A stretch of DNA of 59,693 bases from CAYRDK01 sp043819345 (GTDB taxonomy: Bacteria; Omnitrophota; Gorgyraeia; Velamenicoccales; Velamenicoccaceae). Below the pieces are notes generated by a model. It was not told where the DNA came from, did no database searches, and was given only the letters and a program-made list of their open reading frames with translations. Made by a program: the position numbers and the translations under genes. This document shows positions 51,024 through 57,968 of the stretch, piece after piece; position 1 is the stretch's first letter, and every line of letters starts with the position of its first letter. Where the stretch lies: contig JBDREX010000038.1 of NCBI GenBank assembly GCA_043819345.1, positions 1-59,693 on the forward strand, in the 5' to 3' direction.

Positions 51024-51571
51024 CCGCAGCTCTCCATAACGACAACCTCATCACAGCCGTCACATTCTTTCAGCCGGACCTCAACCGTTTCTTTTGTTGA
51101 GGTCGGAATATTTTTCCCGACGTAATCGGCCCGAATCGGCAACTCACGATGGCCGCGATCCACCAAAACAGCCAATTGAATAAAAAGCGGCCTGCCAAAA
51201 TCAATCAACTCATCTAAAGCCGCGCGAACAGTCCTGCCGCTATACAAAACATCATCCACAAGAACAACCTTTTTATTCTGAATGTCAAAATCCAACTCCG
51301 TCTTATGCACAACAGGCTGCTGCGCGATAGAGCTCAAGTCATCCCGGTACAAGGTAATATCCAAAATACCCACCAGCGGCTTATGGCCATCAATCTTCTC
51401 TATCAAATCTACCAATCTTTGCGCCAAAAAAGCACCACGCGTGCGAATACCAACAATCACAAGATCGTCCGTACCCTTATTTTTTTCTAAAATTTCATGG
51501 GCCATTCGTGTTAAAGTACGGCTTAAGCTATTTTCATCTAAAATATGAGACCTTTCTTTCATCTTCATCAT
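51020..51571 (-). CDS. pyrR: Bifunctional PyrR regulator / uracil phosphoribosyltransferase
   Basis: A 183-residue PRTase-fold protein. VVLVDDVLYSGRTVRAAL near residues 100-117 is the PRPP-binding loop, and IRTRGAFLAQRL and YRDDLS fit PyrR. With UMP bound, PyrR binds the pyr leader RNA and favours termination. A matching leader with binding loop and terminator lies directly upstream (51616-51753). It heads the pyr operon. Confidence 0.96.
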   Translation of the reverse strand: MMKMKERSHILDENSLSRTLTRMAHEILEKNKGTDDLVIVGIRTRGAFLAQRLVDLIEKIDGHKPLVGILDITLYRDDLSSIAQQPVVHKTELDFDIQNKKVVLVDDVLYSGRTVRAALDELIDFGRPLFIQLAVLVDRGHRELPIRADYVGKNIPTSTKETVEVRLKECDGCDEVVVMESCG

Positions 51572-51615
51572 CTACCTCGTTTTCCTAATTTTATTGAAAT
51601 TTCTCCAGCCCATAG

Positions 51616-51647
51616 ATAAAAAAATACCCGCATCTTTTCGTGCGGGT
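51616..51647 (-). terminator. pyr attenuator terminator
   Basis: ACCCGCA, CGAAAAGA loop, TGCGGGT, then ATTTTTTTAT on the minus strand. It sits about 45-75 bases before pyrR and just after the PyrR-binding motif, the place of a UMP-dependent attenuator. Confidence 0.88.
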
Positions 51648-51685
51648 TCCCCATATGTATTTGACTATGTATATTCATATTTAAT

Positions 51686-51709
51686 CCTTGCCAGCTTCTC
51701 TGAACCGGC
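51686..51709 (-). promoter_or_regulatory. PyrR-binding loop in the pyr leader
   Basis: The minus-strand RNA reads GCCGGUUCAGAGAAGCUGG followed by CAAGG, which matches the consensus PyrR recognition hairpin (UCCAGAGAGGCUNGCAAGG type) with CCGG/GCUGG flanks forming the stem. It lies between the promoter and the terminator. Confidence 0.85.
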
Positions 51710-51724
51710 TTAAAGGTACATAAA

Positions 51725-51753
51725 TATATAACATATATTGGGTTTGGTGTCAA
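51725..51753 (-). promoter_or_regulatory. pyr operon promoter
   Basis: TTGACA (51748-51753) and TATATA (51725-51730) with a 17-bp spacer on the minus strand. The -35 box starts 12 bases from the end of the 83-bp element. Confidence 0.8.
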
Positions 51754-51764
51754 GAAAAATTCCC

Positions 51765-51847
51765 CAAATGACACATTTTCCCGCTTTGCGGGATCCCGTT
51801 AGATTCTTTATGGTGCGGGAGAGGCCAGACGTCAAATGCGTCATTTG
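51765..51847 (+). mobile_element. 83-bp MITE-like element, copy 2
   Basis: Differs from copy 1 by about one base. It lies between the pyr promoter and rsmI. Its right terminal repeat overlaps the last two codons and the stop of rsmI. Confidence 0.88.
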
Positions 51848-52497
51848 AACATAAGAACAAATTCACCTCTAGGCTTATGCTCTGTGAACCTCTGGATAAC
51901 AGCGCTAACCTTGCCCCTGACAACCTCTTCGAATTTCTTCGTTATTTCACGGGCCACCACAACCTCAATATCCCCCAAAACAGCCAATATGTCTTCCAGT
52001 GTTTTTAAAAAACGATGCGGCGATTCATATACAACAATCGTTGTTTCAAGGCTTTTAAGCCAAGTAAGCCTGTTTTTTCTGGCTCCACTTTTTACAGGCA
52101 AAAAACCTTCATAATAGAATTTATGGGTAGGCAAACCGCTAATAGAAAGCGCGGCTATAAAAGCCGTCGGGCCAGGCACAGAAACAACCTCTATCCCAGC
52201 TTCAAGCGCTTTTTTAATAAGCCCATAGCCCGGATCACTGATACCGGGTGTCCCCGCGTCAGACACAAGAGCTACCTTTTTTCCTTCTTTTAAGAGTTTC
52301 AGGATTTGGCATTCCCGCGCGGTATTGCTATAGGAGTGATAGCTGATTAAAGGCGCTTTAATGCCATATGCGGTAAGCAAAATTTTTGTATGGCGCGTAT
52401 CTTCGCAGGCGATCAAGTCAACCGACTTCAACACCTCAACGGCACGATATGTAATATCGCCTAAATTTCCTATAGGGGTAGAAACAATATATAACAT
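51841..52497 (-). CDS. rsmI: 16S rRNA 2'-O-ribose C1402 methyltransferase, short form
   Basis: A 218-residue tetrapyrrole-methylase-fold protein. IVSTPIGNLGDITYRAVEVL, ACEDTRHTKILL, LVSDAGTPGISDPGY and VSVPGPTAFIAALS are the RsmI signatures; the SAM-binding region is complete. Typical RsmI has about 280 residues with a C-terminal helical domain. Here the protein ends at GEFVLMFK, and the Phe-Lys-stop come from the inserted 83-bp element, so the C-terminal domain is either absent by descent or cut off by the insertion. Confidence 0.93.
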   Translation of the reverse strand: MLYIVSTPIGNLGDITYRAVEVLKSVDLIACEDTRHTKILLTAYGIKAPLISYHSYSNTARECQILKLLKEGKKVALVSDAGTPGISDPGYGLIKKALEAGIEVVSVPGPTAFIAALSISGLPTHKFYYEGFLPVKSGARKNRLTWLKSLETTIVVYESPHRFLKTLEDILAVLGDIEVVVAREITKKFEEVVRGKVSAVIQRFTEHKPRGEFVLMFK

Positions 52498-52539
52498 TAT
52501 AGAATCCGCCTTTTCAGAACAATACGGGCCACTCTTGCG

Positions 52540-52911
52540 TTACACATAATACTCATCTTTTTCCCAATAGAGAGGGTTGTTAACGATATATTCCCGAATA
52601 CGAACAAGATCTCGTTGATCGCGAATAATATGTTCATAATAATTACGTTGCCGGAAACGAATACCGGGCACATTACAAATTACATTAGTTTGTTTGGTTG
52701 AAACCGTTTAAAACGCCCCAATCAATTGTCCCAACGATTTACGCGTGCCTGACGTAGGGGCGCCTCGCGAGGCGCCCCTACAAATATCCACACACACCGT
52801 CACATAATATGCGCCTTCTTGCGCGTAATCATAATTCTTTAAACGTATTGATCGACGGTTGCCGAACATAACAATTCTTTTCCGCCTTGCTTTGATACTT
52901 CTCTCATTCAA
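52540..52911 (-). pseudogene. REP-associated (Y1/IS200-like) transposase remnant
   Basis: The N-terminus (RRSIRLKNYDYAQEGAYYVT) and C-terminus (RNYYEHIIRDQRDLVRIREY, then IVNNPLYWEKDEYY) match RayT-type transposases, but the part with the HUH metal motif and catalytic Tyr environment is missing between CVDICRG and KSLGQLIGAF. A TAA replaces the expected Lys codon after GAF; the downstream 55 codons stay in frame. A 28-bp perfect palindrome lies in the deleted region. It is not functional. Confidence 0.85.
52754..52781. repeat. 28-bp perfect palindrome in the transposase remnant
   Basis: GTAGGGGCGCCTCG joined directly to its exact complement, without a loop. REP-like palindromes of this kind are typical partners of RayT transposases. 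Confidence 0.85.
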
Positions 52912-54709
52912 CTGTTACTGATTTCGCCAAATTCCGAGGCTGATCTACATTACAACCGCGGGCTAAAGCAATATAGTAAGCCAGTAATTGCAAGGGCAGC
53001 ACCGTCAAAAGAGGAGAGAAAAGCTCATCAATTTTTGGTACGTAAACAACTTCTTTGGAATGATGTTTAATAACACTATCGCCTTTGGTTGCTATCACAA
53101 TTAACTTGCCGGCTCTCGCCTTAATCTCCTGAATATTTGAAACCATTTTATCATAGACCTTAGATACCGTTGCAATACACACAACCGCCCGGTATTCATC
53201 AATAAGAGCAATAGGCCCGTGTTTCATTTCGCCCGCCGCATATCCTTCCGCCGGAATATAGGAGATTTCTTTGAGCTTCAGAGCCCCTTCCAGAGCGGTC
53301 GGAAAATTAATATTGCGGCCCAAAAAAAGGAAACTACCAAAATGGCAGTGCCTGCGCGCAATTTTCGCAACATCTTTAGACGCCTTTAAGATTTCAGCCT
53401 GCTGAGCAGGAACACGCGCCAAAATCTTCAGGTAATTTTTATAAGCCGATGACGAAATCTTTTTATTTTTAAAAGCCAATTCCAGGCCAAACAGATAAAA
53501 GACAGCCAGCTGCGCCGTATACGCCTTAGTAGAAGCAACACCAATTTCAGGGCCAGCAAGAGTGTAAAAAACACAATCCGATTCCCGCGTCAAACTTGAC
53601 CCTGCAACATTGCAAATAGCGATAATACTGGCACCTCTTTTTTTGGCTTCCCGCGCGGCAGCCAATGTATCAGCTGTTTCACCAGACTGACTAACCGCGA
53701 TAACCAGAGTATTCTTATCAATCAAAGGATGGCGATATCTAAATTCTGAGGAAAAGTCAACCCAAACAGGAACCCGTGCCAAAGACTCTATAATATATTT
53801 TCCTGCCAATCCCGCGTGATAAGCGGTCCCACAGGCAATCACAACAATTCTGGAAATTTTCTTGTGAAAAAGCCTGCAAGCAGCTGCATTATTAAACCCT
53901 CGGCCAAGAATTTTTTTCAACACGGCAGGTTGTTCAAAAATCTCTTTGAGCATAAAATGCGCGTAACCATTCTTTTTAGCGCTTTCAGCGTCCATCGTAA
54001 CTTTGTCAAATTTGGGCTTCAAAATCTTTCCATTAAGGCCATACAGCTCTAAACCATTCTTTTTTAAAACAGCCACTTCACCATCTTTCAGATACAGAAC
54101 GGTATGGCAATGTTCTAAAATAGCCGGTACATCAGAGGCGATAAGCCAACCTTTATCATCGTGCGCGACAATTAATGGGCTATCCTTTCGGGCCGCAACG
54201 ATCTTATCAGGCTCATCCGAACAAACCACCCCTAAAGCAAAACTGCCCCGAACAACTTTTAAAGCAGCCATAACTGCGTTTTTTAGGTTTCCCTGATAAT
54301 GCTTTTCAATCAGATGCGCCAAAACTTCCGTATCTGTCTCAGAAACAAATCTATGGCCGCTGGCCATTAAATCTTTCTTTAAAGCCATGTAATTTTCAAT
54401 GATGCCATTATGCACGACGCTAATCTTTTTATCACAGCTGAAATGAGGATGGGCATTAAGATTATTAGGAGCGCCATGTGTCGCCCAACGAGTATGAGCA
54501 ATGCCAATGTGAGAAGGTAAAAACGGCTTCTTTTCAATAATACGAGCCAAATCATCAATCTTACCCTTTGTCTTTCTAACCTGTATTTTATTCTCAACAA
54601 CAGTAGCAATACCCGCGGAATCATACCCGCGGTATTCCAGTTTTTTTAGACCAGACAACAAGATATTTACTGCTTCATTTTGGCCAATATATCCAACAAT
54701 TCCACACAT
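52904..54709 (-). CDS. glmS: Glutamine--fructose-6-phosphate aminotransferase (isomerizing)
   Basis: A 601-residue enzyme of full length. The start MCGIVGYIG puts the catalytic Cys at position 2 after Met removal. The N-terminal glutaminase domain (1-230) has HTRWATHG and HNGIIENY; two SIS domains follow with VSQSGETADT, EIGVASTKAYTAQ and the C-terminal PRNLAKSVTVE. It makes glucosamine-6-phosphate for peptidoglycan and lipopolysaccharide. No glmS ribozyme is recognisable in the leader. The 3' end overlaps the transposase remnant by a few bases. Confidence 0.98.
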   Translation of the reverse strand: MCGIVGYIGQNEAVNILLSGLKKLEYRGYDSAGIATVVENKIQVRKTKGKIDDLARIIEKKPFLPSHIGIAHTRWATHGAPNNLNAHPHFSCDKKISVVHNGIIENYMALKKDLMASGHRFVSETDTEVLAHLIEKHYQGNLKNAVMAALKVVRGSFALGVVCSDEPDKIVAARKDSPLIVAHDDKGWLIASDVPAILEHCHTVLYLKDGEVAVLKKNGLELYGLNGKILKPKFDKVTMDAESAKKNGYAHFMLKEIFEQPAVLKKILGRGFNNAAACRLFHKKISRIVVIACGTAYHAGLAGKYIIESLARVPVWVDFSSEFRYRHPLIDKNTLVIAVSQSGETADTLAAAREAKKRGASIIAICNVAGSSLTRESDCVFYTLAGPEIGVASTKAYTAQLAVFYLFGLELAFKNKKISSSAYKNYLKILARVPAQQAEILKASKDVAKIARRHCHFGSFLFLGRNINFPTALEGALKLKEISYIPAEGYAAGEMKHGPIALIDEYRAVVCIATVSKVYDKMVSNIQEIKARAGKLIVIATKGDSVIKHHSKEVVYVPKIDELFSPLLTVLPLQLLAYYIALARGCNVDQPRNLAKSVTVE

Positions 54710-54805
54710 AATATTCCTTTACAGTACTGATTCTTGCAAAAACAAATTTAGATTATTGCTGTCATTGCTGAGAATTATCACGACGAAACATTCTCTAATC
54801 CCACT

Positions 54806-54888
54806 GTCATCCTGAACCCTTCGACTTCGCTCAAGATAAACTCCGAATCTGTTTTTAGATTCTTCGGTCCTGCGTCCCTTAGAATGAC
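54806..54888. repeat. GTCATCCTGA...AGAATGAC hairpin repeat, copy 2
   Basis: Begins GTCATCCTGAACCCTTCGAC and ends CTTAGAATGAC, imperfect inverted ends, with TTAGATTCTTCGGTC inside, the same order as at 23803-23890. Elements with these motifs are, to my knowledge, scattered in many bacterial genomes. Confidence 0.65.
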
Positions 54889-54951
54889 GATAGAAAAAAA
54901 CACTCTTCTGAATGACAATAAACTTATATCCTTAAAAAAGAAACTGAATAA

Positions 54952-54983
54952 AAGCCCCATCAAAATAACTTTTGATGGGGCTT
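54952..54983 (-). terminator. Strong intrinsic terminator
   Basis: AAGCCCCATCAAAA, four-base loop, exact 14-bp complement, then TTTTATTC on the minus strand. It lies 20 bases after the stop of the 23-residue mini-gene. Confidence 0.9.
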
Positions 54984-55002
54984 AAGCAGTTTCGGCTCCT
55001 AC

Positions 55003-55074
55003 TCAGGAGCTTTTACAACAACCTTCTTTACAATGCGCGATCGCTCGCAAAAAATACCTAGGTCTTTGTATCAT
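55003..55074 (-). CDS. 23-residue Cys-rich peptide gene
   Basis: An ATG preceded by GAGAGGAGGAAAC, the strongest ribosome-binding site in the window, opens a frame of 23 codons. The peptide is basic (MIQRPRYFLRA...) and ends HCKEGCCKSS, with three Cys and one His in ten residues. A small stem (GCTCCT/AGGAGC) overlaps the stop and a strong terminator follows. RBS, short frame and terminator together suggest a real mini-gene: a metal-binding peptide, a leader peptide or a modified-peptide precursor. No modification enzyme is adjacent. Confidence 0.5.
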   Translation of the reverse strand: MIQRPRYFLRAIAHCKEGCCKSS

Positions 55075-55149
55075 GTTTCCTCCTCTCTTAAACAAGAACT
55101 CTTAGCGCGCCAGCGAATGCCCGTATTAACGAATGTGTAGGCAAACAAG

Positions 55150-55205
55150 CTAAAATTTGAATTCGCAAACACATTAACTCGCAAACCCGCTAACCGGTTA
55201 ACAGA
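55150..55205. repeat. Octamer repeat
   Basis: GAATTCGC, AAACACAT, TAACTCGC, AAACCCGC, TAACCGGT, TAACAG at 8-bp spacing, ending just before the 30-bp direct repeat. Confidence 0.65.
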
Positions 55206-55207
55206 TT

Positions 55208-55237
55208 CTACTTACCCGTATCCAGCATCACATTAAT
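55208..55237. repeat. 30-bp direct repeat, left copy
   Basis: CTACTTACCCGTATCCAGCATCACATTAAT (positions 55208-55237, described by its ends CTACTTACCC and CACATTAAT) is identical to 56085-56114, the last ten codons of the glycine-zipper lipoprotein gene. The pair flanks the HEPN/MNT cassette. The stop codon of the MNT gene lies inside this copy. Confidence 0.95.
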
Positions 55238-55583
55238 TCAGAGCGATTCCCAAGCCTGTTTCTTTAATCTCTCCTAAGAAAGTTTCACGTTTAGCGTACG
55301 CGTATTCTTCAGGAGTATAGCCTATCGGCTCAACAACTACAACCGCCCCTTTACGGCCGCTCACAGCCACAGCAATCATCTCTTGAATTTGCAACCGGTT
55401 CTTCCCTCTAAAATCAGGCGAAATAATCGCTAAATCAATATCGGAAAAATCCCGCGGATTTCCACGCGCGTAAGAACCATACAAAATAATTTTTCTCACT
55501 TTAATCTTATTCGCTTCCAACATAGCCGCAAATTCTAAAGAAATTTTTCTTACTTCAGTTGGATTGAATTTTGCCTTAACCAT
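55233..55583 (-). CDS. MNT-type nucleotidyltransferase (HEPN/MNT cassette)
   Basis: A 116-residue minimal nucleotidyltransferase. ILYGSYARGNPRDFSDIDLAI (GS...DxD, cited by its ends ILYGSYARG and SDIDLAI) is the catalytic motif. In HEPN/MNT toxin-antitoxin systems the MNT protein inactivates the HEPN RNase, in studied cases by adenylylating it. Its start overlaps the HEPN gene by 34 bases. The last residues (GLGIALN) and stop lie in the 30-bp direct repeat, so the C-terminus may have been altered at insertion. Confidence 0.9.
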   Translation of the reverse strand: MVKAKFNPTEVRKISLEFAAMLEANKIKVRKIILYGSYARGNPRDFSDIDLAIISPDFRGKNRLQIQEMIAVAVSGRKGAVVVVEPIGYTPEEYAYAKRETFLGEIKETGLGIALN

Positions 55584-55942
55584 TGCAATACCTCTTTTGT
55601 CTTTTTAAAATAATTTTTGGTTAATTTCATGCTAAATTGTTTTTCTATATTTAGAATATCTTCAGGATAGCGCATTGGCACACTTTTATCATTAATCAAC
55701 TCTACGAAATCATTTAGTTTTTCAGGCAAGGACACCTCTGCTAATTCAAAAAGATGAACAAGATTATGGGTATAAGGCGGTAATTTTGCCTGTTTTTCTG
55801 ATATTACCCCTTTTATTGTCTTCTCAATAGCCAAGTGGCACAAAAATATTGCATAAATTTTGCGCCTTGACTTTAAAAGGCTCTCTGCAGTTTTTAAATC
55901 ATACTCTGCCGACAAAATCCAATTTTTTGTTGTCTTTTTCAT
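55550..55942 (-). CDS. HEPN domain protein (HEPN/MNT cassette)
   Basis: A 130-residue helical protein. NWILSAEYDLKTAESLLKS, YAIFLCHLAIEKTIKGVI and PYTHNLVHLFELA are HEPN signatures. The usual catalytic RX4-6H is not clear; MRYPED near 95 provides an Arg but no properly spaced His, so the RNase site may be lost or divergent. It is upstream of and overlaps its MNT partner, the usual order. Together they form a mobile toxin-antitoxin-type pair flanked by 30-bp direct repeats. Confidence 0.88.
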   Translation of the reverse strand: MKKTTKNWILSAEYDLKTAESLLKSRRKIYAIFLCHLAIEKTIKGVISEKQAKLPPYTHNLVHLFELAEVSLPEKLNDFVELINDKSVPMRYPEDILNIEKQFSMKLTKNYFKKTKEVLQWLRQNSIQLK

Positions 55943-56025
55943 GTTTCTCGCCTTCTATGTTCACAAATTAACCAGTTCAACTATTCAGTTATATTGCACT
56001 GAATGATCTCATTTTATTCATTAAC

Positions 56026-56080
56026 TCGCACCCTCGTTAAATCATAACCCCGCCAAATCACTGACGCAAACACCGTAATC
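56026..56080. repeat. Octamer repeat
   Basis: TTAACTCG, CACCCTCG, TTAAATCA, TAACCCCG, CCAAATCA, CTGACGCA at 8-bp spacing, between the HEPN gene and the lipoprotein gene. Confidence 0.6.
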
Positions 56081-56084
56081 TGCC

Positions 56085-56114
56085 CTACTTACCCGTATCC
56101 AGCATCACATTAAT
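56085..56114. repeat. 30-bp direct repeat, right copy
   Basis: Identical to 55208-55237. It is the native 3' end (last nine codons and stop) of the glycine-zipper lipoprotein gene. Confidence 0.95.
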
Positions 56115-56537
56115 CACGCGAGAACTAACGCCTTGCTTGCGTAACGCTTCTATTTCTTCAACGGATAAATTAAAAACAGATTTGGTTTTTGAAATCTTCT
56201 CTATAATCACATCATCGCTCACACCGGATTGAGCTAAAACGATAATATCAGAAATCCCGAGCTTTTCAGCACTACTCATAATGTCTTCTTTTTTCTTCTT
56301 TGAATCAATACTATGGCCGATCAAACCACCGGCTAAAGCGCCGACACCAGCCCCTATGGCAGCTCCGCCAACACCATGGCCGCCCTGATGACCAATAACA
56401 CCACCGGCGATAGAACCAAGCAACGCGCCTCCTAAAGCACCTTTTTGTGTATCCTTCCCCATCGTTTCACAACCAGAAAAAACAGAAACACAGAAAAACA
56501 GACAAAAAACAAAAAAACAAACCCCTTTTTTATACAT
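56085..56537 (-). CDS. Glycine-zipper lipoprotein
   Basis: A 150-residue protein with a signal peptide ending in the lipobox FSGC (Cys23). Residues 35-75 are a glycine zipper (GALGGALLGSIAGGVIGHQG and GGAAIGAGVGALAGGLIGH), as in SlyB/OsmB-type outer-membrane lipoproteins. The C-terminal part (LAQSGVSDDVIIEKI and LRKQGVSSRVINVML) is a helical repeat often attached to such zippers. It probably sits in the outer membrane. The HEPN/MNT cassette adjoins its 3' end. Confidence 0.88.
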   Translation of the reverse strand: MYKKGVCFFVFCLFFCVSVFSGCETMGKDTQKGALGGALLGSIAGGVIGHQGGHGVGGAAIGAGVGALAGGLIGHSIDSKKKKEDIMSSAEKLGISDIIVLAQSGVSDDVIIEKISKTKSVFNLSVEEIEALRKQGVSSRVINVMLDTGK

Positions 56538-56611
56538 AAGCCCTCCATAAATAAATCTAGTAGGTATTATATCCTAAGGCTGATTTTTTTACAAATGCTT
56601 TGGTAGGAAAC

Positions 56612-56689
56612 ACGGGTTGACGAGTGCTCGCGTTAATAAATTGACGGGTTAAACACATAAACCCGTTAACTCGTTAACCCATTAACACC
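56612..56689. repeat. Octamer repeat hairpin
   Basis: ACGGGTTG, ACGAGTGC, TCGCGTTA, ATAAATTG, ACGGGTTA, AACACATA, AACCCGTT, AACTCGTT, AACCCATT at 8-bp spacing; the later units complement the earlier ones. Confidence 0.85.
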
Positions 56690-56690
56690 T

Positions 56691-57518
56691 TTACTGCTCT
56701 TTTTTTAGGCGTTTTTCAATATCATTGATGTCAGACTTTTTATCTTCAACAGCCTCTCGCCGCTCTCCTTCTTCAGGTTCTAAAGGCCTTTCCTTGCCTT
56801 TGAGCTTGGCATCTGATTCAGCATCCGGCACAAAATCCACCAGCGATTTAATCTGTCTCTGCCAGATGATAAAAAAGATCAGGCCTAAAACCCCTAAAAA
56901 GATAACGACGGCGATGATCAATTTCCAGGTTAGAGCGGGTGCAATATTCTTAGCTTCAGCGACCAGTGTTTTGGCAGCCGCCAAATCAGCTTTTATGCTT
57001 TCTATCCGGTCCAGATTTTCCCGATAATCAGAAATATAGCCTCCGGGGCTAGCACTCATTTTCTGCTGGCTCGTCTCGATCTGATTCAATTTACTTTCAA
57101 TACTATTTTTTAGATAGGACGCGCGTTCATAATAATCGGTATTAGACAATATTTTAGTCAGCCTCGCGGCTTCTTCACGCAAACCGTTAAGTTCATCCTG
57201 AGGGATCTTCCATACATCCTCCATCTCAATCTCAATCGTCATACTTTCTTTAGGGCCAAGCGTATAATCATGATAGACGTAATATGCCCCTGCCGACGGA
57301 TCATAAGCGACCTCCAACTCCCCTGAATCTACAATATTTTCCGGCTTTACCTCCTTGGGGAGGACAGATTTAAAAGGAATCGTGCGTTTTTGTGTTGACG
57401 GATTCACCAAAACCGCGCGGACGACGATATTGGCTTCTGCAACGGACGACAGAAAACAGATGACAGAAGACAGAATAAAACACCAAAAAATAAACATTAG
57501 TAAATTACGATTTTTCAT
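56691..57518 (-). CDS. Exported membrane protein of unknown function
   Basis: About 275 residues from the ATG at 57518 (GGAG 7 bases upstream; two earlier ATGs are possible). The signal peptide runs to about AEANIVV, and its codons overlap a run of TTCTGTC-type heptamers. The mature part has a beta-rich domain (about 30-105), a coiled coil (110-190), one transmembrane helix (about 193-216, LIIAVVIFLGVLGLIFFII) and a charged cytoplasmic tail. Paired coiled coil and single helix suggest a membrane-spanning assembly or surface-layer protein. It overlaps the four-helix-bundle gene by 14 bases. Confidence 0.7.
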   Translation of the reverse strand: MKNRNLLMFIFWCFILSSVICFLSSVAEANIVVRAVLVNPSTQKRTIPFKSVLPKEVKPENIVDSGELEVAYDPSAGAYYVYHDYTLGPKESMTIEIEMEDVWKIPQDELNGLREEAARLTKILSNTDYYERASYLKNSIESKLNQIETSQQKMSASPGGYISDYRENLDRIESIKADLAAAKTLVAEAKNIAPALTWKLIIAVVIFLGVLGLIFFIIWQRQIKSLVDFVPDAESDAKLKGKERPLEPEEGERREAVEDKKSDINDIEKRLKKEQ

Positions 57519-57891
57519 TTTTTTCTCCATACCAAACATTCATAAGACGATACAACATAGCATTAAGCTCGTCGTATTGTTGATTTAAAGCCCCATGTTC
57601 CTGTAGAGATATATATTTACAATCTCTCGCGAAATCCAACCAGCCTCTTGTTTCCTCAGATGACCCAAAAGCATCGTTTAAATGTCTAACAAATACTTGT
57701 TTATACCTTCGCTTCGCAAATCCTTCCCTTATATTTATTGCAACCGACCGAGAAGACCTTCTGATCTGATCAGTCAAAGAGTAAATTTCTCCTTTTGGAA
57801 AATTCATCGACACCTTAAATATCTCCATTGCTAGTTCATAAGCGAGATTATAAACTTTTAAATCTCTTATACTTTTAATTTTCTCCGTCAC
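57505..57891 (-). CDS. Four-helix-bundle protein (23S rRNA IVS-type)
   Basis: A 128-residue member of the same family as 29863. IRDLKVYNLAYELAMEIFK, LTDQIRRSSRSVAINIREGF and HLNDAFGSSEETRGWLDFA are its signatures. It is inserted between two exported-protein genes and overlaps the downstream one by 14 bases. Function unknown; the family often lies near mobile DNA. Confidence 0.92.
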   Translation of the reverse strand: MTEKIKSIRDLKVYNLAYELAMEIFKVSMNFPKGEIYSLTDQIRRSSRSVAINIREGFAKRRYKQVFVRHLNDAFGSSEETRGWLDFARDCKYISLQEHGALNQQYDELNAMLYRLMNVWYGEKNEKS

Positions 57892-57896
57892 TTGTC

Positions 57897-57968
57897 CTCT
57901 GATTCCTGCCTTCTGCTATTTGTTTTTTGTTTTTGTCTGTCTTCTGTCATCTGATTTCTGTTCTCTGT
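57897..57968. repeat. Heptamer repeat (TCTTCTG family)
   Basis: TCCTCTG, ATTCCTG, CCTTCTG, a T-rich stretch, then TCTTCTG, TCATCTG, ATTTCTG, TTCTCTG at 7-bp spacing. It fills the gap between the large surface protein and the four-helix-bundle gene. Confidence 0.75.

Larger units (their letters stand above)
54710..55002. other. Leader region of glmS with repeat and terminator
   Basis: About 290 bases. It holds the second GTCATCCTGA-type repeat (54806-54888) and a strong terminator (54952-54983) that isolates glmS from the mini-gene upstream. A glmS promoter is expected between 54710 and 54800 but I could not identify it. Confidence 0.6.

Noticed and set aside
52904..55002. glmS ribozyme in the glmS leader
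   Set aside because: I could not find the conserved core in the roughly 290 bases upstream of glmS; the region holds a repeat and a terminator instead.
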